Below are positions 52,179 through 61,200 of a stretch of DNA of 64,000 nt, one piece after another; position 1 is the stretch's first letter, and each line of letters opens with the position of its first letter. This DNA is from Sphaerisporangium rubeum (GTDB lineage: Bacteria; Actinomycetota; Actinomycetes; Streptosporangiales; Streptosporangiaceae). The stretch spans positions 5,014,501 through 5,078,500 of the forward strand of contig NZ_JACHIU010000001.1 in assembly GCF_014207705.1 (NCBI RefSeq), given 5' to 3'. Position numbers and translations under genes: made by a program. The notes beneath the pieces were generated by a model. The model saw nothing but the letters and a program-made list of their open reading frames with translations, was not told where the DNA came from and did no database searches.

Positions 52179-52193
52179 GGCTCTGGACGGCCG

Positions 52194-52673
52194 TCACGAC
52201 CCGGATGACTGCGTCCGGGCGAAACGTGCGAGGCCGAAGGCGGGCTTGGCTCCGGCGGTGGACGCGCGGGCCGGGGAGCGGCCGAGGAGGGAGTCGAGGG
52301 ACCAGATGCCGGGGCCGGCCGCGACGATCAGCAGGAAGGCCCAGGCGAACATCGCCGCGGCCTCCCCGCCGTTCTGCAGCGGGAGGAGCTGCTGCGGCTG
52401 GTGGACGACGAAGTACGCGTACGCCATCGAGCCCGACGCCAGGGTGGCGGCGACGCGGGTGAACAGGCCGGTGAGGACCAGTGCGCCGCAGATGAGCTGG
52501 ATGAGCGCGGCCCACCAGGTGGGCCAGACCGCGACCGCGACGGCGTGACCGGAGCCGCGGTGGCCCCCGAACACGCCGAAGATCGACGCCGCGCCGTGCA
52601 ACGTGAAGAGGAATCCAATGACCATGCGGAACAACGCGTAGATCGGTTCGCCGAGTCGATCGAGCTTGGGCAT
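52194..52673 (-). CDS. DoxX family membrane protein
   Basis: 159 residues from ATG 52671-52673 with GGAGAAAGG upstream. Four hydrophobic segments are seen, with the DoxX pattern YALFRMVIGFLFTLHG at the N-terminus, ALIQLICGALVLTGLFTR in the middle and AAMFAWAFLLIVAAGPG near the C-terminus. DoxX proteins are small integral membrane proteins linked to thiol or oxidative-stress redox systems in mycobacteria. The 3' untranslated region contains the 15-bp repeat array. Confidence 0.88.
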   Translation of the reverse strand: MPKLDRLGEPIYALFRMVIGFLFTLHGAASIFGVFGGHRGSGHAVAVAVWPTWWAALIQLICGALVLTGLFTRVAATLASGSMAYAYFVVHQPQQLLPLQNGGEAAAMFAWAFLLIVAAGPGIWSLDSLLGRSPARASTAGAKPAFGLARFARTQSSGS

Positions 52674-53338
52674 GGCAAACAACCTTTCTCCACCCCTGAT
52701 TTTTCGGGGGAGTCGTGGAGAGATGCCGGTCACACCGGGACGTCGAGCGTTTCCCTTGCCATGGCGGGACCCGTCCCGTGCACCGGGCACTCACTGGTCA
52801 GCGGCATCACGTGTGGTGATCCGGGCTCGCGCCGTCGAGTTGCCCGGGTGATGCCGAAGAGCTAGCACTGTGCGGTCGACCGTGGTGCACCCACAGCGTG
52901 GAGCGGGCTGCCACATAGTGTCAATCAGGACTGGATCCATTACACCGTGATATATAGGTGAACCCGATTGACCTGGTGGTATACCGCTGTCGACCCTGAA
53001 ACTACCCCAGTTGAAATTTCATCGACCCCAGTTTCTGGGTGCCGCGCGCGCACCGTTCCAACGGCCCGCGACCGGTCCTTGACCAGCCCGCGCGCGGGTC
53101 GCGAGGGTGGCGTCCACTGAGGTGGTGCAGGAGTTTCCGCTCCTGACCGAGGTGGAGTCGGGGAATGACGACGGCCGCCGCGTGGCCCTCCCGGGTACCG
53201 GACCAAGACCGAAGGAGAAAGGCGGGGGCCCTGAACGACGGTGTGAACCCGACAAGCCGGCCAAGCAGATCGAGACTCAGGATCCGGATCTGGTGCGGTC
53301 TGTGGTGAAACCACGGCCGAAGCGTTGATGCCGGCGAC
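52674..53338. other. gene-poor stretch of about 660 bp
   Basis: I see no convincing gene. An AT-rich segment near 52915-52990 (GTGATATATAGG and similar) looks promoter-like. A 73-codon plus-strand frame at 53107-53328 starts with GTG, has only moderate third-position GC, and encodes a very hydrophilic peptide without a recognisable domain. The stretch may be decayed DNA. Confidence 0.4.
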
Positions 53339-53698
53339 AACCGGTCGCGCCACCATGTCCGCCACCCCGGTCGGACACCGAGGTCGCGCCGCCGCACATG
53401 CGGCGCCGGACGTGTCGCGACACCAAGTCACGCGGCCACCCCGTGTCGACCCGGACGTTCGCGGCACACATGTCATGCGGCCACCCATCTCGTGCCGGAC
53501 GTGTCACGGCACACAGATCACGCCGCCACCCATCTCGTGCCGGACGTGTAACGGCACACAGGTCACGCCGCCACCCATCTCGTGCCGGACGTGTCACGGC
53601 ACACAGATCACGCCGCCACCCATGTCGTGCCGGACGTGTCGCGGCACACCTGTCGCGGCGCCGTCCCTGGTGCGCCGCGCATGTCCGCCTCCTATGCG
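53339..53698. repeat. 45-bp tandem repeat array with a hairpin in each unit
   Basis: Units of 45 bp start at 53474, 53519, 53564 and 53609; these four are nearly identical. Diverged units at 53339, 53384 and 53429 precede them and one decayed unit at 53654 follows. Each well-preserved unit contains GTGCCG-N9-CGGCAC. No unique spacer is present. It lies downstream of the sigma factor gene. Confidence 0.9.
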
Positions 53699-53757
53699 GA
53701 AAGCCGGTGACCCGGGGCATGGCCAGGTCACCGGCTTCGGTGGCGCGGATCCCCGCT

Positions 53758-54906
53758 CTACTCCAGGTAGTCCCTGAGCATCTGCGCGCGGGTGGGGTGG
53801 CGCAGCTTGGCGAGGGTCTTGGACTCGATCTGGCGGATGCGCTCGCGCGTCACGCCGAACTCGCGGCCGACCTCCTCGAGGGTCCTCGGGTGGCCGTCGG
53901 ACAGGCCGAAGCGGAGCTGGATGATGCGTTGCTCGCGGTCGGACAAGGTGGCGAGAATGTCGTCGAGCTGGTCCTGGAGCATGATGAAGGCGGCCGCCTC
54001 CATCGGCACCACGGCGTCGGCGTCCTCGATGAAGTCGCCGAGGTCGGAGTCCTCCTCGCCGATGGGTGACTGCAGCGACACCGGCTCCTGCGCGATGCGC
54101 TGGATCTCCACCACGCGGTCCACCGGCAGGTCCATCTCCAGCGCGATCTCCTCGGGAGCGGGCTCCCTGCCGAGATCCTGGTGGAGCTGACGCTGCACCC
54201 GCACCAGCTTGTTGATCGTCTCGACCATGTGCACCGGTATGCGGATGGTGCGCGCCTGGTCGGCGATGGCCCGGGTGATCGCCTGCCGGATCCACCACGT
54301 GGCGTAGGTCGAGAACTTGTAGCCCTTGGTGTAGTCGAACTTCTCGACCGCGCGGATCAGGCCGAGGTTGCCCTCCTGGATCAGGTCCAGGAACAGCATG
54401 CCGCGTCCGACGTACCGCTTGGCGATCGACACCACGAGCCGCAGGTTGGCCTCGATGAGCCGCTGCTTGGCGCGGACCCCCTCCCAGACCAGTTCCTCGA
54501 ACTCGGGTTTCGCGAGCCGCAGCCCGAGGTCGCACAGCTTGTCCTCGGCGAACAGGCCGGCCTCGATGGCTTTGGCGAGCTCCACCTCCTCCTCGGCCGT
54601 CAGGAGCGGGACGCGGCCGATCTCCCTGAGGTAGATGCGGACCAGATCGCTGGTCGGCGCGCGCTTTCCGACGTCCTCCTCGTCGGGCCGGACGGTGTCG
54701 TCGTCGCCCGGGGGCTCGAGCACCTCCACACCCTTTTCGGCGAGCATGCGCACGACGCGTTCCAGCGCGTCGGCCGGCAGCTCGGAGCGGTCGAGCGCGG
54801 CGGCCACGTCGTCGACGGTGACGGCCCCGCGCTCCCTTCCTCTCGCGACTAGATCCGCCACCTGGTCGACAGACGGCGGTCCGCTTGGCAGCACCGATGC
54901 ACCCAC
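53758..54906 (-). CDS. rpoD: primary-type RNA polymerase sigma factor (RpoD/HrdB family)
   Basis: 382 residues; the GTG at 54904-54906 is the likely but not certain start. Region 1.1-like helices ([21 protein letters not shown]) are followed by [21 protein letters not shown] (1.2), [20 protein letters not shown] and [17 protein letters not shown] (2.1-2.2), [17 protein letters not shown] (2.3-2.4) and the region 4 [24 protein letters not shown]. This is the full primary sigma architecture, shorter than Streptomyces HrdB because the acidic, lysine-rich N-terminal extension is small. It follows dnaG on the same strand, resembling the dnaG-rpoD order of the macromolecular synthesis operon, but a 139-bp AT-rich gap suggests its own promoter. 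Confidence 0.93.
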   Translation of the reverse strand: MGASVLPSGPPSVDQVADLVARGRERGAVTVDDVAAALDRSELPADALERVVRMLAEKGVEVLEPPGDDDTVRPDEEDVGKRAPTSDLVRIYLREIGRVPLLTAEEEVELAKAIEAGLFAEDKLCDLGLRLAKPEFEELVWEGVRAKQRLIEANLRLVVSIAKRYVGRGMLFLDLIQEGNLGLIRAVEKFDYTKGYKFSTYATWWIRQAITRAIADQARTIRIPVHMVETINKLVRVQRQLHQDLGREPAPEEIALEMDLPVDRVVEIQRIAQEPVSLQSPIGEEDSDLGDFIEDADAVVPMEAAAFIMLQDQLDDILATLSDREQRIIQLRFGLSDGHPRTLEEVGREFGVTRERIRQIESKTLAKLRHPTRAQMLRDYLE

Positions 54907-55045
54907 GCGTCATAGTCTGCGGTATGGCATACAGAAAAGGGCAGGCCTATTTTTGTCACCGATGGTAAGGCGGCGGTCATTACCGAATCGATATCTCAGG
55001 AATGTTTGGCCGCGTTGACCAGCGGAAAGTAAAGTTAATTACGCG

Positions 55046-56902
55046 TCAGACGGCACGTTCTCTAAACACCCGCCGTTGTTGTTCGAGCGCCACGAGTTCG
55101 CCGAACAGGCGGTTGTACTCCTGCTGCTGCTCAACCGGGTTGAGCCGCTCCATGCGCGCCTTGATCTGCACCAGCGCGCGGGTGACGGCCACCTCGGCCA
55201 GCCGGGCCAGCACGGCCGCGCCGTAACGCTCCTCGTCGGCCAGGTCGGCGCGCAGCGGCTCCACGGCGAACCGCGTGACCATGGCCCGCACGGCGCCGTC
55301 CTCGGTGGCCCCGAGCAACCGGTCGACCCACTCACGGCCGCCGGGCCCGGCCGCCACGGTGCCGCCGGCCGTCACGATCACCTCGTACAGGGCCGCGTGG
55401 CCCGGCACGGTGAACACGGCGGCCCCGAGCGCGTCGAACTCGGGCCCCATGAGCGCCGGACGCTGCACGGCGAGCTTCAGCGCCTCGACCTCGACGCGCA
55501 CCACCGGGTCGGCGGGGTCGGGGGCCGGCGGCGCGGGACGGCGCGAGCCGCGCGCGGAGGTCTGGCCGCCGGACCGGCCACCGACCTCCTGGATGCGGCG
55601 CAGCACCATGCGCTCGTCCATGAATCCGAGCCATCGGTCGAGGTCGACGGCGTAACGGCCGCGCAGCGCCGGGTCCTTGATGCCGGCGACCAGCGGCGCG
55701 GCGGCGTCCAGCGCGGCGACGCGGCCTTCGTTGCTGTCGAGGTCGTAGCGGGAGATGACGCTGCGGATGGCGAACGCGAACAGCGGCTCGCGGCCGGCGA
55801 TCAGGTCGCGCACGGCGCCGTCGCCGTGCTTGACCCGCAGGTCGCAGGGGTCGAGACCGTCGGGCTGCACCGCCACGAAGGTCTGGGTGACGAACTTCTG
55901 CTCGTCGGCGAAGGCCCGCAGCGCGGCCTTCTGACCCGCCGAGTCGCCGTCGAAGGTGAACACGACCTCGCCGCGGAACTCGGCCTGGTCGAGCAGCAGC
56001 CGGCGCAGCACCTTGATGTGGTCCTCGCCGAACGACGTGCCGCAGGTCGCCACGGCGGTCGGCACCCCCGACAGGTGGCAGGCCATCACGTCGGTGTACC
56101 CCTCGACGACGACGGCCTGGGAGCGCTTGGAGATCTCGCGTTTGGCCAGGTCGATGCCGTACAGCACGGTGCTCTTCTTGTAGATGGGGCTGTCCGGCGT
56201 GTTGAGGTACTTGGGGCCGTCGTCGGAGTCGAGCAGCTTGCGCGCGCCGAAGCCGATGACGTCGCCGGTGATGTCGCGGATCGGCCACACCAGCCGGCCG
56301 CGGAAGCGGTCCACCGGCCCGCGGCGGCCCTCGCGCGCCAGGCCGCCTTTGACCAGCTCGTTGACGGTGTAACCGCGGCCGAGCAGGTGGCGGGCCAGGC
56401 GGTCCCACTCGGCGGGTGCGTACCCGACGCCGAAGTGCTCCGCGTCGGCGCGCTCGAACCCTCGCTCGGCGAGGAACCTGCGGCCGGGGGCCGCCTCGGG
56501 GGCCTCGAGCAGGCCGGTGTAGAACTCGGCCGCCGCCTTGTGCGCCTCGATCAGCCGGGTGCGCTCGCCGTGCTCGCGGCCGGGGACGTACCCCCCCTGC
56601 TCGTAGCGGAGCTGGATGCCGGCGCGCTGCGCGAGCCGCTCGATGGCCTCGCTGAACGTCAGATGCTCCAGCCTGCGCACGAACGTGATCACGTCGCCGC
56701 CTTCGGCGCAGCCGAAGCAGTACCAGTACCCCCGGGTGGGGGTCACGTTGAACGACGGGGACTTCTCGTCGTGGAAGGGGCACAGGCCCTTGAGGTTGCC
56801 GCCGCCGGCGTTGCGGAGCTGGATGTGCTCCCCCACGACGTCGGCGATGGGTGAGCGCTCGCGCACGAGCGCGATGTCGTCGTCACTGATCCGCCCGGCC
56901 AC
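55046..56902 (-). CDS. dnaG: DNA primase
   Basis: 618 residues, GTG start. The CHC2 zinc ribbon is complete: CPFHDEKSPSF and YWYCFGCAEGG (about 41-68). The catalytic Toprim domain has VVVEGYTDVMACH (Glu) and VVFTFDGDSAGQKA (DxD) at about 263-325. The C-terminal 190 residues form the helicase-binding part. It makes RNA primers for replication. Its neighbours rpoD and dgt on the same strand are the usual actinobacterial surroundings, although the nSTAND and M23 genes are inserted between dgt and dnaG on the opposite strand. Confidence 0.96.
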   Translation of the reverse strand: MAGRISDDDIALVRERSPIADVVGEHIQLRNAGGGNLKGLCPFHDEKSPSFNVTPTRGYWYCFGCAEGGDVITFVRRLEHLTFSEAIERLAQRAGIQLRYEQGGYVPGREHGERTRLIEAHKAAAEFYTGLLEAPEAAPGRRFLAERGFERADAEHFGVGYAPAEWDRLARHLLGRGYTVNELVKGGLAREGRRGPVDRFRGRLVWPIRDITGDVIGFGARKLLDSDDGPKYLNTPDSPIYKKSTVLYGIDLAKREISKRSQAVVVEGYTDVMACHLSGVPTAVATCGTSFGEDHIKVLRRLLLDQAEFRGEVVFTFDGDSAGQKAALRAFADEQKFVTQTFVAVQPDGLDPCDLRVKHGDGAVRDLIAGREPLFAFAIRSVISRYDLDSNEGRVAALDAAAPLVAGIKDPALRGRYAVDLDRWLGFMDERMVLRRIQEVGGRSGGQTSARGSRRPAPPAPDPADPVVRVEVEALKLAVQRPALMGPEFDALGAAVFTVPGHAALYEVIVTAGGTVAAGPGGREWVDRLLGATEDGAVRAMVTRFAVEPLRADLADEERYGAAVLARLAEVAVTRALVQIKARMERLNPVEQQQEYNRLFGELVALEQQRRVFRERAV

Positions 56903-57036
56903 GTCCGTGAGTCTACGGCCCGGACGGGAGGCGCCGGACGACGGCCGAGCATGATGGGTGATTTTTCGTGAATGGTGCGTGATGTAGGTGGAGGTCCGTT
57001 ACAAAGGAAACGCTCATTTTCGGTAACGTCTGACGG

Positions 57037-57984
57037 GTGGGGATCATGCGATCGGGGCGATTGGCGGCCATCGCCGCGGCGGTGCTGGTCACCACCGCGG
57101 GTACGGCCTGCGCGGCGCCTGGCGGAGTGGCCGGCATCAGCACGTTGCCACCGGCGCCGTCCGCCTCCGACCCGGCGACGGACCCGGCAGGTGACCCGGC
57201 GACCGACCCGGTGACCGCCACGGAGACCGGCCCGGCGGCGTCGGCCGGCCCGAGCGGCGGCCCCGAGGCGAGCCCGGACGCGATCGACCCCGCGTCGCTC
57301 GACCCCACCGCGACCCCCGGTGCGGCCGTCCCCAAGGGGGACCCCCCGGTGCGGGTGCCGCCGCCGAAGCTGTCACCGTTCAAGTACGTCTTCCCGGTGC
57401 GCGGCTGCCGTGTCACCTACCCGCGCCAGCAGGCCGCCGTACCGAGGACCACCGTGTGGGCCGGCAAGGGCTGCGCGTTCGTGGCACCCGTGGACGGCGT
57501 CGTGCACGAGACCAACACGCGCAACCGCTGGACCGCGTCGACCGACCGCGGCGCCGACCGGGTGGGCCGGTTCGTCACCGTCGTCGGCAAGGACGGTGTC
57601 CGCTACCTCGGCGGCCACCTCGACTCGGTGGGGAACGGCATCCGTCCCGGTGTCGCCGTGCGCGCCGGCCAGGTCCTCGGCACCGTCGGCGACTCCGGCG
57701 ACGGCAAAGGCGGGTCGTCGGGCCTGTACTTCGCGATCTCCTGGCAGACCTCCTCGGCGTACTGGTGGGTCCGCCGCGGCATGGTCGACCCGTGGTCCTA
57801 CCTGGACGCCTGGATGACCGGCAATCCCACCCTCTCCCCCGGCACCGAGGTCGCCTCCATGCGGGCCCGCCTCGGCGCCACCCCCCGCTGCCAGGCCGAG
57901 TGCGCCGCCAAATCCACCCCCAGGCCGCGGCCCACGGCCACCCAGCCGAATCACCAGCCGACTCCTCAGGTCACCCGCGGCTGA
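57037..57984 (+). CDS. M23-like lipoprotein with degenerate metallopeptidase site
   Basis: 315 residues. The start is GTG 57037 or ATG 57046; neither has a spaced Shine-Dalgarno. A -10-like TAACGT (57024-57029) ends 7 nt before the GTG, so a leaderless mRNA is possible. A lipoprotein-like signal ends at TTAGTACAAP. A low-complexity Ala/Pro/Asp/Thr linker of about 85 residues precedes a LytM-type domain (about 115-265). The zinc ligands are not conserved: the H-x(n)-D motif is replaced around KGCAFVAPVDG and the final HxH reads LYFAISW. Only the GGHLDSV His remains. It is probably a non-catalytic envelope protein that binds peptidoglycan or regulates an amidase. Confidence 0.8.
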   Translation: MGIMRSGRLAAIAAAVLVTTAGTACAAPGGVAGISTLPPAPSASDPATDPAGDPATDPVTATETGPAASAGPSGGPEASPDAIDPASLDPTATPGAAVPKGDPPVRVPPPKLSPFKYVFPVRGCRVTYPRQQAAVPRTTVWAGKGCAFVAPVDGVVHETNTRNRWTASTDRGADRVGRFVTVVGKDGVRYLGGHLDSVGNGIRPGVAVRAGQVLGTVGDSGDGKGGSSGLYFAISWQTSSAYWWVRRGMVDPWSYLDAWMTGNPTLSPGTEVASMRARLGATPRCQAECAAKSTPRPRPTATQPNHQPTPQVTRG

Positions 57985-58299
57985 CCCGGCTCGGCCGCCG
58001 GAGAGACCGTCACCGACCGGAATACTGCAACTTTCACACGTTTCCCGGTCCATCTTTCCCGACGGCAACGCACGCCATCACACGCTTCATCACCCCCGCA
58101 CCAGCGGAAAGCTGAACCGGTATAGCCGCACGCGAACCCCCCTGCGGCCGCTCTGACCCTCTCCATGACTCCTGACGCGAGAAAAATTGAAAGTTCACCT
58201 TTCCACGAGCGGAGTGTCCACTGATAATTGCGACGACCGTGTAGCGAGTGCCGCTACGGCGCGATATCTCTACGTGACGCGAAGCGCGCGGGGATACGC
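57985..58299. other. intergenic region upstream of the nSTAND1 gene
   Basis: No gene is supported. A possible -10 element GATAAT lies at 58223-58228 in an AT-richer patch that starts near 58180; no good -35 is placed before it. No strong terminator for the upstream gene is evident. Confidence 0.4.
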
Positions 58300-61200
58300 A
58301 TGCCGGTAGAGCCCGGGGAATCCGGCGGCGAGCGACCGGCCCGCTCCGGCGGGGACGAGGGCGAGGCCGCCCCCGTCCCGGCCGAGGACGGTGTCTCGCT
58401 CGCGAAGACTCACGCGCGGCGTGGCGTCAAGGCATGGGCCGTACGGCTCGGTCGGCGTCCGGGCCAGGCCGTGGCCCGCGCCACGCCGCGCGTGGCCTTC
58501 GCCGGTCTGTGCGCCGGAGCCCTGGCGCCGCTGGCGGTGGCCGGGCTGGAACCGGGCCTGCTGGCGGCCGGCGCCGGGGTGGTGGGCTCCGTCGGCGCGA
58601 ACCTGCTCACCGAGGTGATCGGCCAGTCGCTGAACGCGGCACGGGACAAGGCCGACCGGCCGCCGTCCACCGAGCAGGTGGAGGCCGAGCTGTCGGCCCG
58701 GCTGGAGGCGATGCTCCAGGCCGGCGACGCGCACGCCGAGCACCTGGCCGAGATCCTCTCGCGGGTGCTGCGCGAGCTGGACGTCGTCCAGACCGTGGTG
58801 ATCGACGCGTTCCAGCGAGGTGAGCACCGGCTGCTGGCCCAGCTCGGCGAGGGGTTCGCCGAGCTCGGCGGCCGGGTGTCGGCCGTGGAGCCCCTGCTCG
58901 CCGAGCTGATCGAGGCGATGGAACGGCACGAGCGGGACGAGTACCGGAACCGTGCCGAACGCCGTCACGACCGCGACCGCGCCGAGGCGTCGCTGTACGA
59001 GCTGAGATCGCTGCGTGACGACCTCACCAAGGTGCTGCGCCAGATCACCGCGCGGCACGTGGCCCTCCCCGGGACCCCGGAGCGGCCGGCGTGGACCGAC
59101 GGCTGCCCCTACCAGGGCCTCGCGCCGTTCGGCAGGGACAAGGCCGCCGTGTTCTACGGCCGCGGCACGGCCACCGCCAGGCTCGCGGCGCTGATCGCCG
59201 CGGGACTGCGCAGCGGACCGGGCCGCGTGCCGGAGGCGCCGGAAGCCGGGAAGCCGTCATCGCCGCGACCGGGCCTGATCCTCATGACGGGGGTGTCCGG
59301 CGCCGGGAAGTCGTCGTTGCTGCGCGCCGGCCTGCTCCCCGGCCTCGCCGACGGATCGGTGACCGTGGACCCGGCGGCGCGGCACTGGCCCGACCTGTGG
59401 CTCACCCCAGGTGACGAGCCGCTGCGAGCGCTGGCCACGCACCTCGCCATCGCGTGCCGCGCCGACGCCGATCGAGTGCTGGACGATCTGCGGCGCGATC
59501 CCGCGCACGCGACGGTCCTCGCGGGCCGGATCCTCGTGGCCGACGCCATGGAACGGGAGACAAGAGGCACACCTCCCCCGGCGGGACCGCGCCGCCTGAT
59601 CGTGGTGGTCGACCAGCTGGAGGAGATGTTCACCGGGGTCACCGGCCAGGAGTCACGGCGCGCGGAGGACCGCGAGCTGTTCCTGGCGGCGCTGGACGCC
59701 GTCGCCACCACCCCGCTGACCCCCGGCGGCGAACCGGCCGGCGTGGTGGTGGCCGCCGTACGCGGCGACTACATCGACCGCTGCGCCGCGCATCCCGTGC
59801 TCGCCGAGGCACTGGAACGGCGCGGCTTCGTGCTCGGGCCGATGAGCGACGAGGAACTGATCCGCGCGATCACCGGTCCCGCCGCCGCGGCCGGCGTGCC
59901 GGTGGAGGACCACCTGGCCGACATGGTGGTGCGCGACCTCGCCGCCCCGTCCCGTGGCGGACCGCGCACCGGAGCGCTGCCGCTGCTGTCGCTGGCCATG
60001 CGGCGCGCCTGGGAGCACCGCGAGAACGGCATGCTCACCCGGCGCTCCTACGACCGCTTCGGCGGTGTGGCCCACGTCGTGCAGAGGACCGCCGAGGAAG
60101 CCTACCAGAGCCTCGACGAACCGCACCGGGCCGCGGCGAGACCGGTCCTGCTGCTGCTGACCAGCGTCGCCGACGAGCCGGCGGTACGGCACAGGATGGC
60201 GCGCGACGACCTGGTCGAGGCCTGCCGTCCGGTGCCGGCCGATCAGGTGCTGAAGGTGCTGGAGGTCTTCCTCGAAGCACGGCTGATGGTGACGTGGCAG
60301 CCGTTCACCGAGGTGAGCGGCGCGGCCCCGGGACCCGTCATGGTCGAGCTGGCCCACGACGTGCTGCTGACCGGCTGGGAGCGGCTCGCCGAATGGCTGG
60401 AGGACGAGCGATCGGTACGCAGGGACGTCGACAGGCTGGTGCGTGACGCCGAGCAGTGGCAGGACGCGCACCGTGACCCCGACTTCCTGTACACCGGCAC
60501 CCGCCTCACCGCCGCGCGCACGACGCGCGGCGCCTGGGAGGCCCGCGACCTGGCCCTGCCGCCTCCCGCGACCGGCTTCCTGGAGGCGGCGGAACAGGCG
60601 GAACGGGACCGCGTGCGGGCCGCGCGACGCGACCGGCGGCAACGGCGTCAGATGTCCACCGTCCTCGCCGCCACGCTGGCGTTGGTGTTGGTCGTGACGA
60701 CCTGGGCCGTCGTGTCCAACCGTGCGGAGACCCTCCGGCACGCGGAGGGTCTGTCGCGTGAGATCGCCGCCGCCGTGGAGCGCACGGACGACCCGATCCT
60801 GAGGCGCAGGCTCGCCGTGGCGGCCTGGCGGATCTCCCCCACCGACGAGGCCGCCGCCGCGTTGACGGCGCTCGTCGCCGAGCGCCGCACGGTCCTGGTG
60901 GGTCACACCGAGGACGTGTCGGCCATCGCCTACAGCCCCGACGGCCGATGGCTGGCCTCGACGGACTGGGCCGGTGTGGTCCGGCTGTGGGATCCGCGTA
61001 CCGGCCGCCGCGCCGGCGTCCCCATCCAGGGCCGGCCAGGCGTGAAGGAGTGGATCGCGTTCGGCGCCGGCGGACGGCTGGCGCTGATCGGCCCGGACGG
61101 CAGGATCCAGCTGTGGCGGCCCGGCGGCGGCAGGGAGGCCGTCTCCGTGGCGGACGGCAACCTGGTGACCGGCCCCGGCGGCCGGCTGCTGGCCGAGAGC

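Noticed and set aside
51982-52548. Open frames with pentapeptide repeats (SEPRV, CQSPA, RVRAP) over the 15-bp array
   Set aside because: All three plus-strand frames stay open because the period is a multiple of three; the frames continue antisense to doxX and have no ribosome site or domain.
53339-53698. CRISPR array
   Set aside because: The repeats are directly adjacent without unique spacers and no cas genes are in the window. The same holds for the 15- and 20-bp arrays.
53277-53720. Minus-strand frame with 15-residue repeats over the 45-bp array
   Set aside because: The period is a multiple of three, composition is Arg/Cys-rich and unlike proteins of this genome, and no start context is seen.
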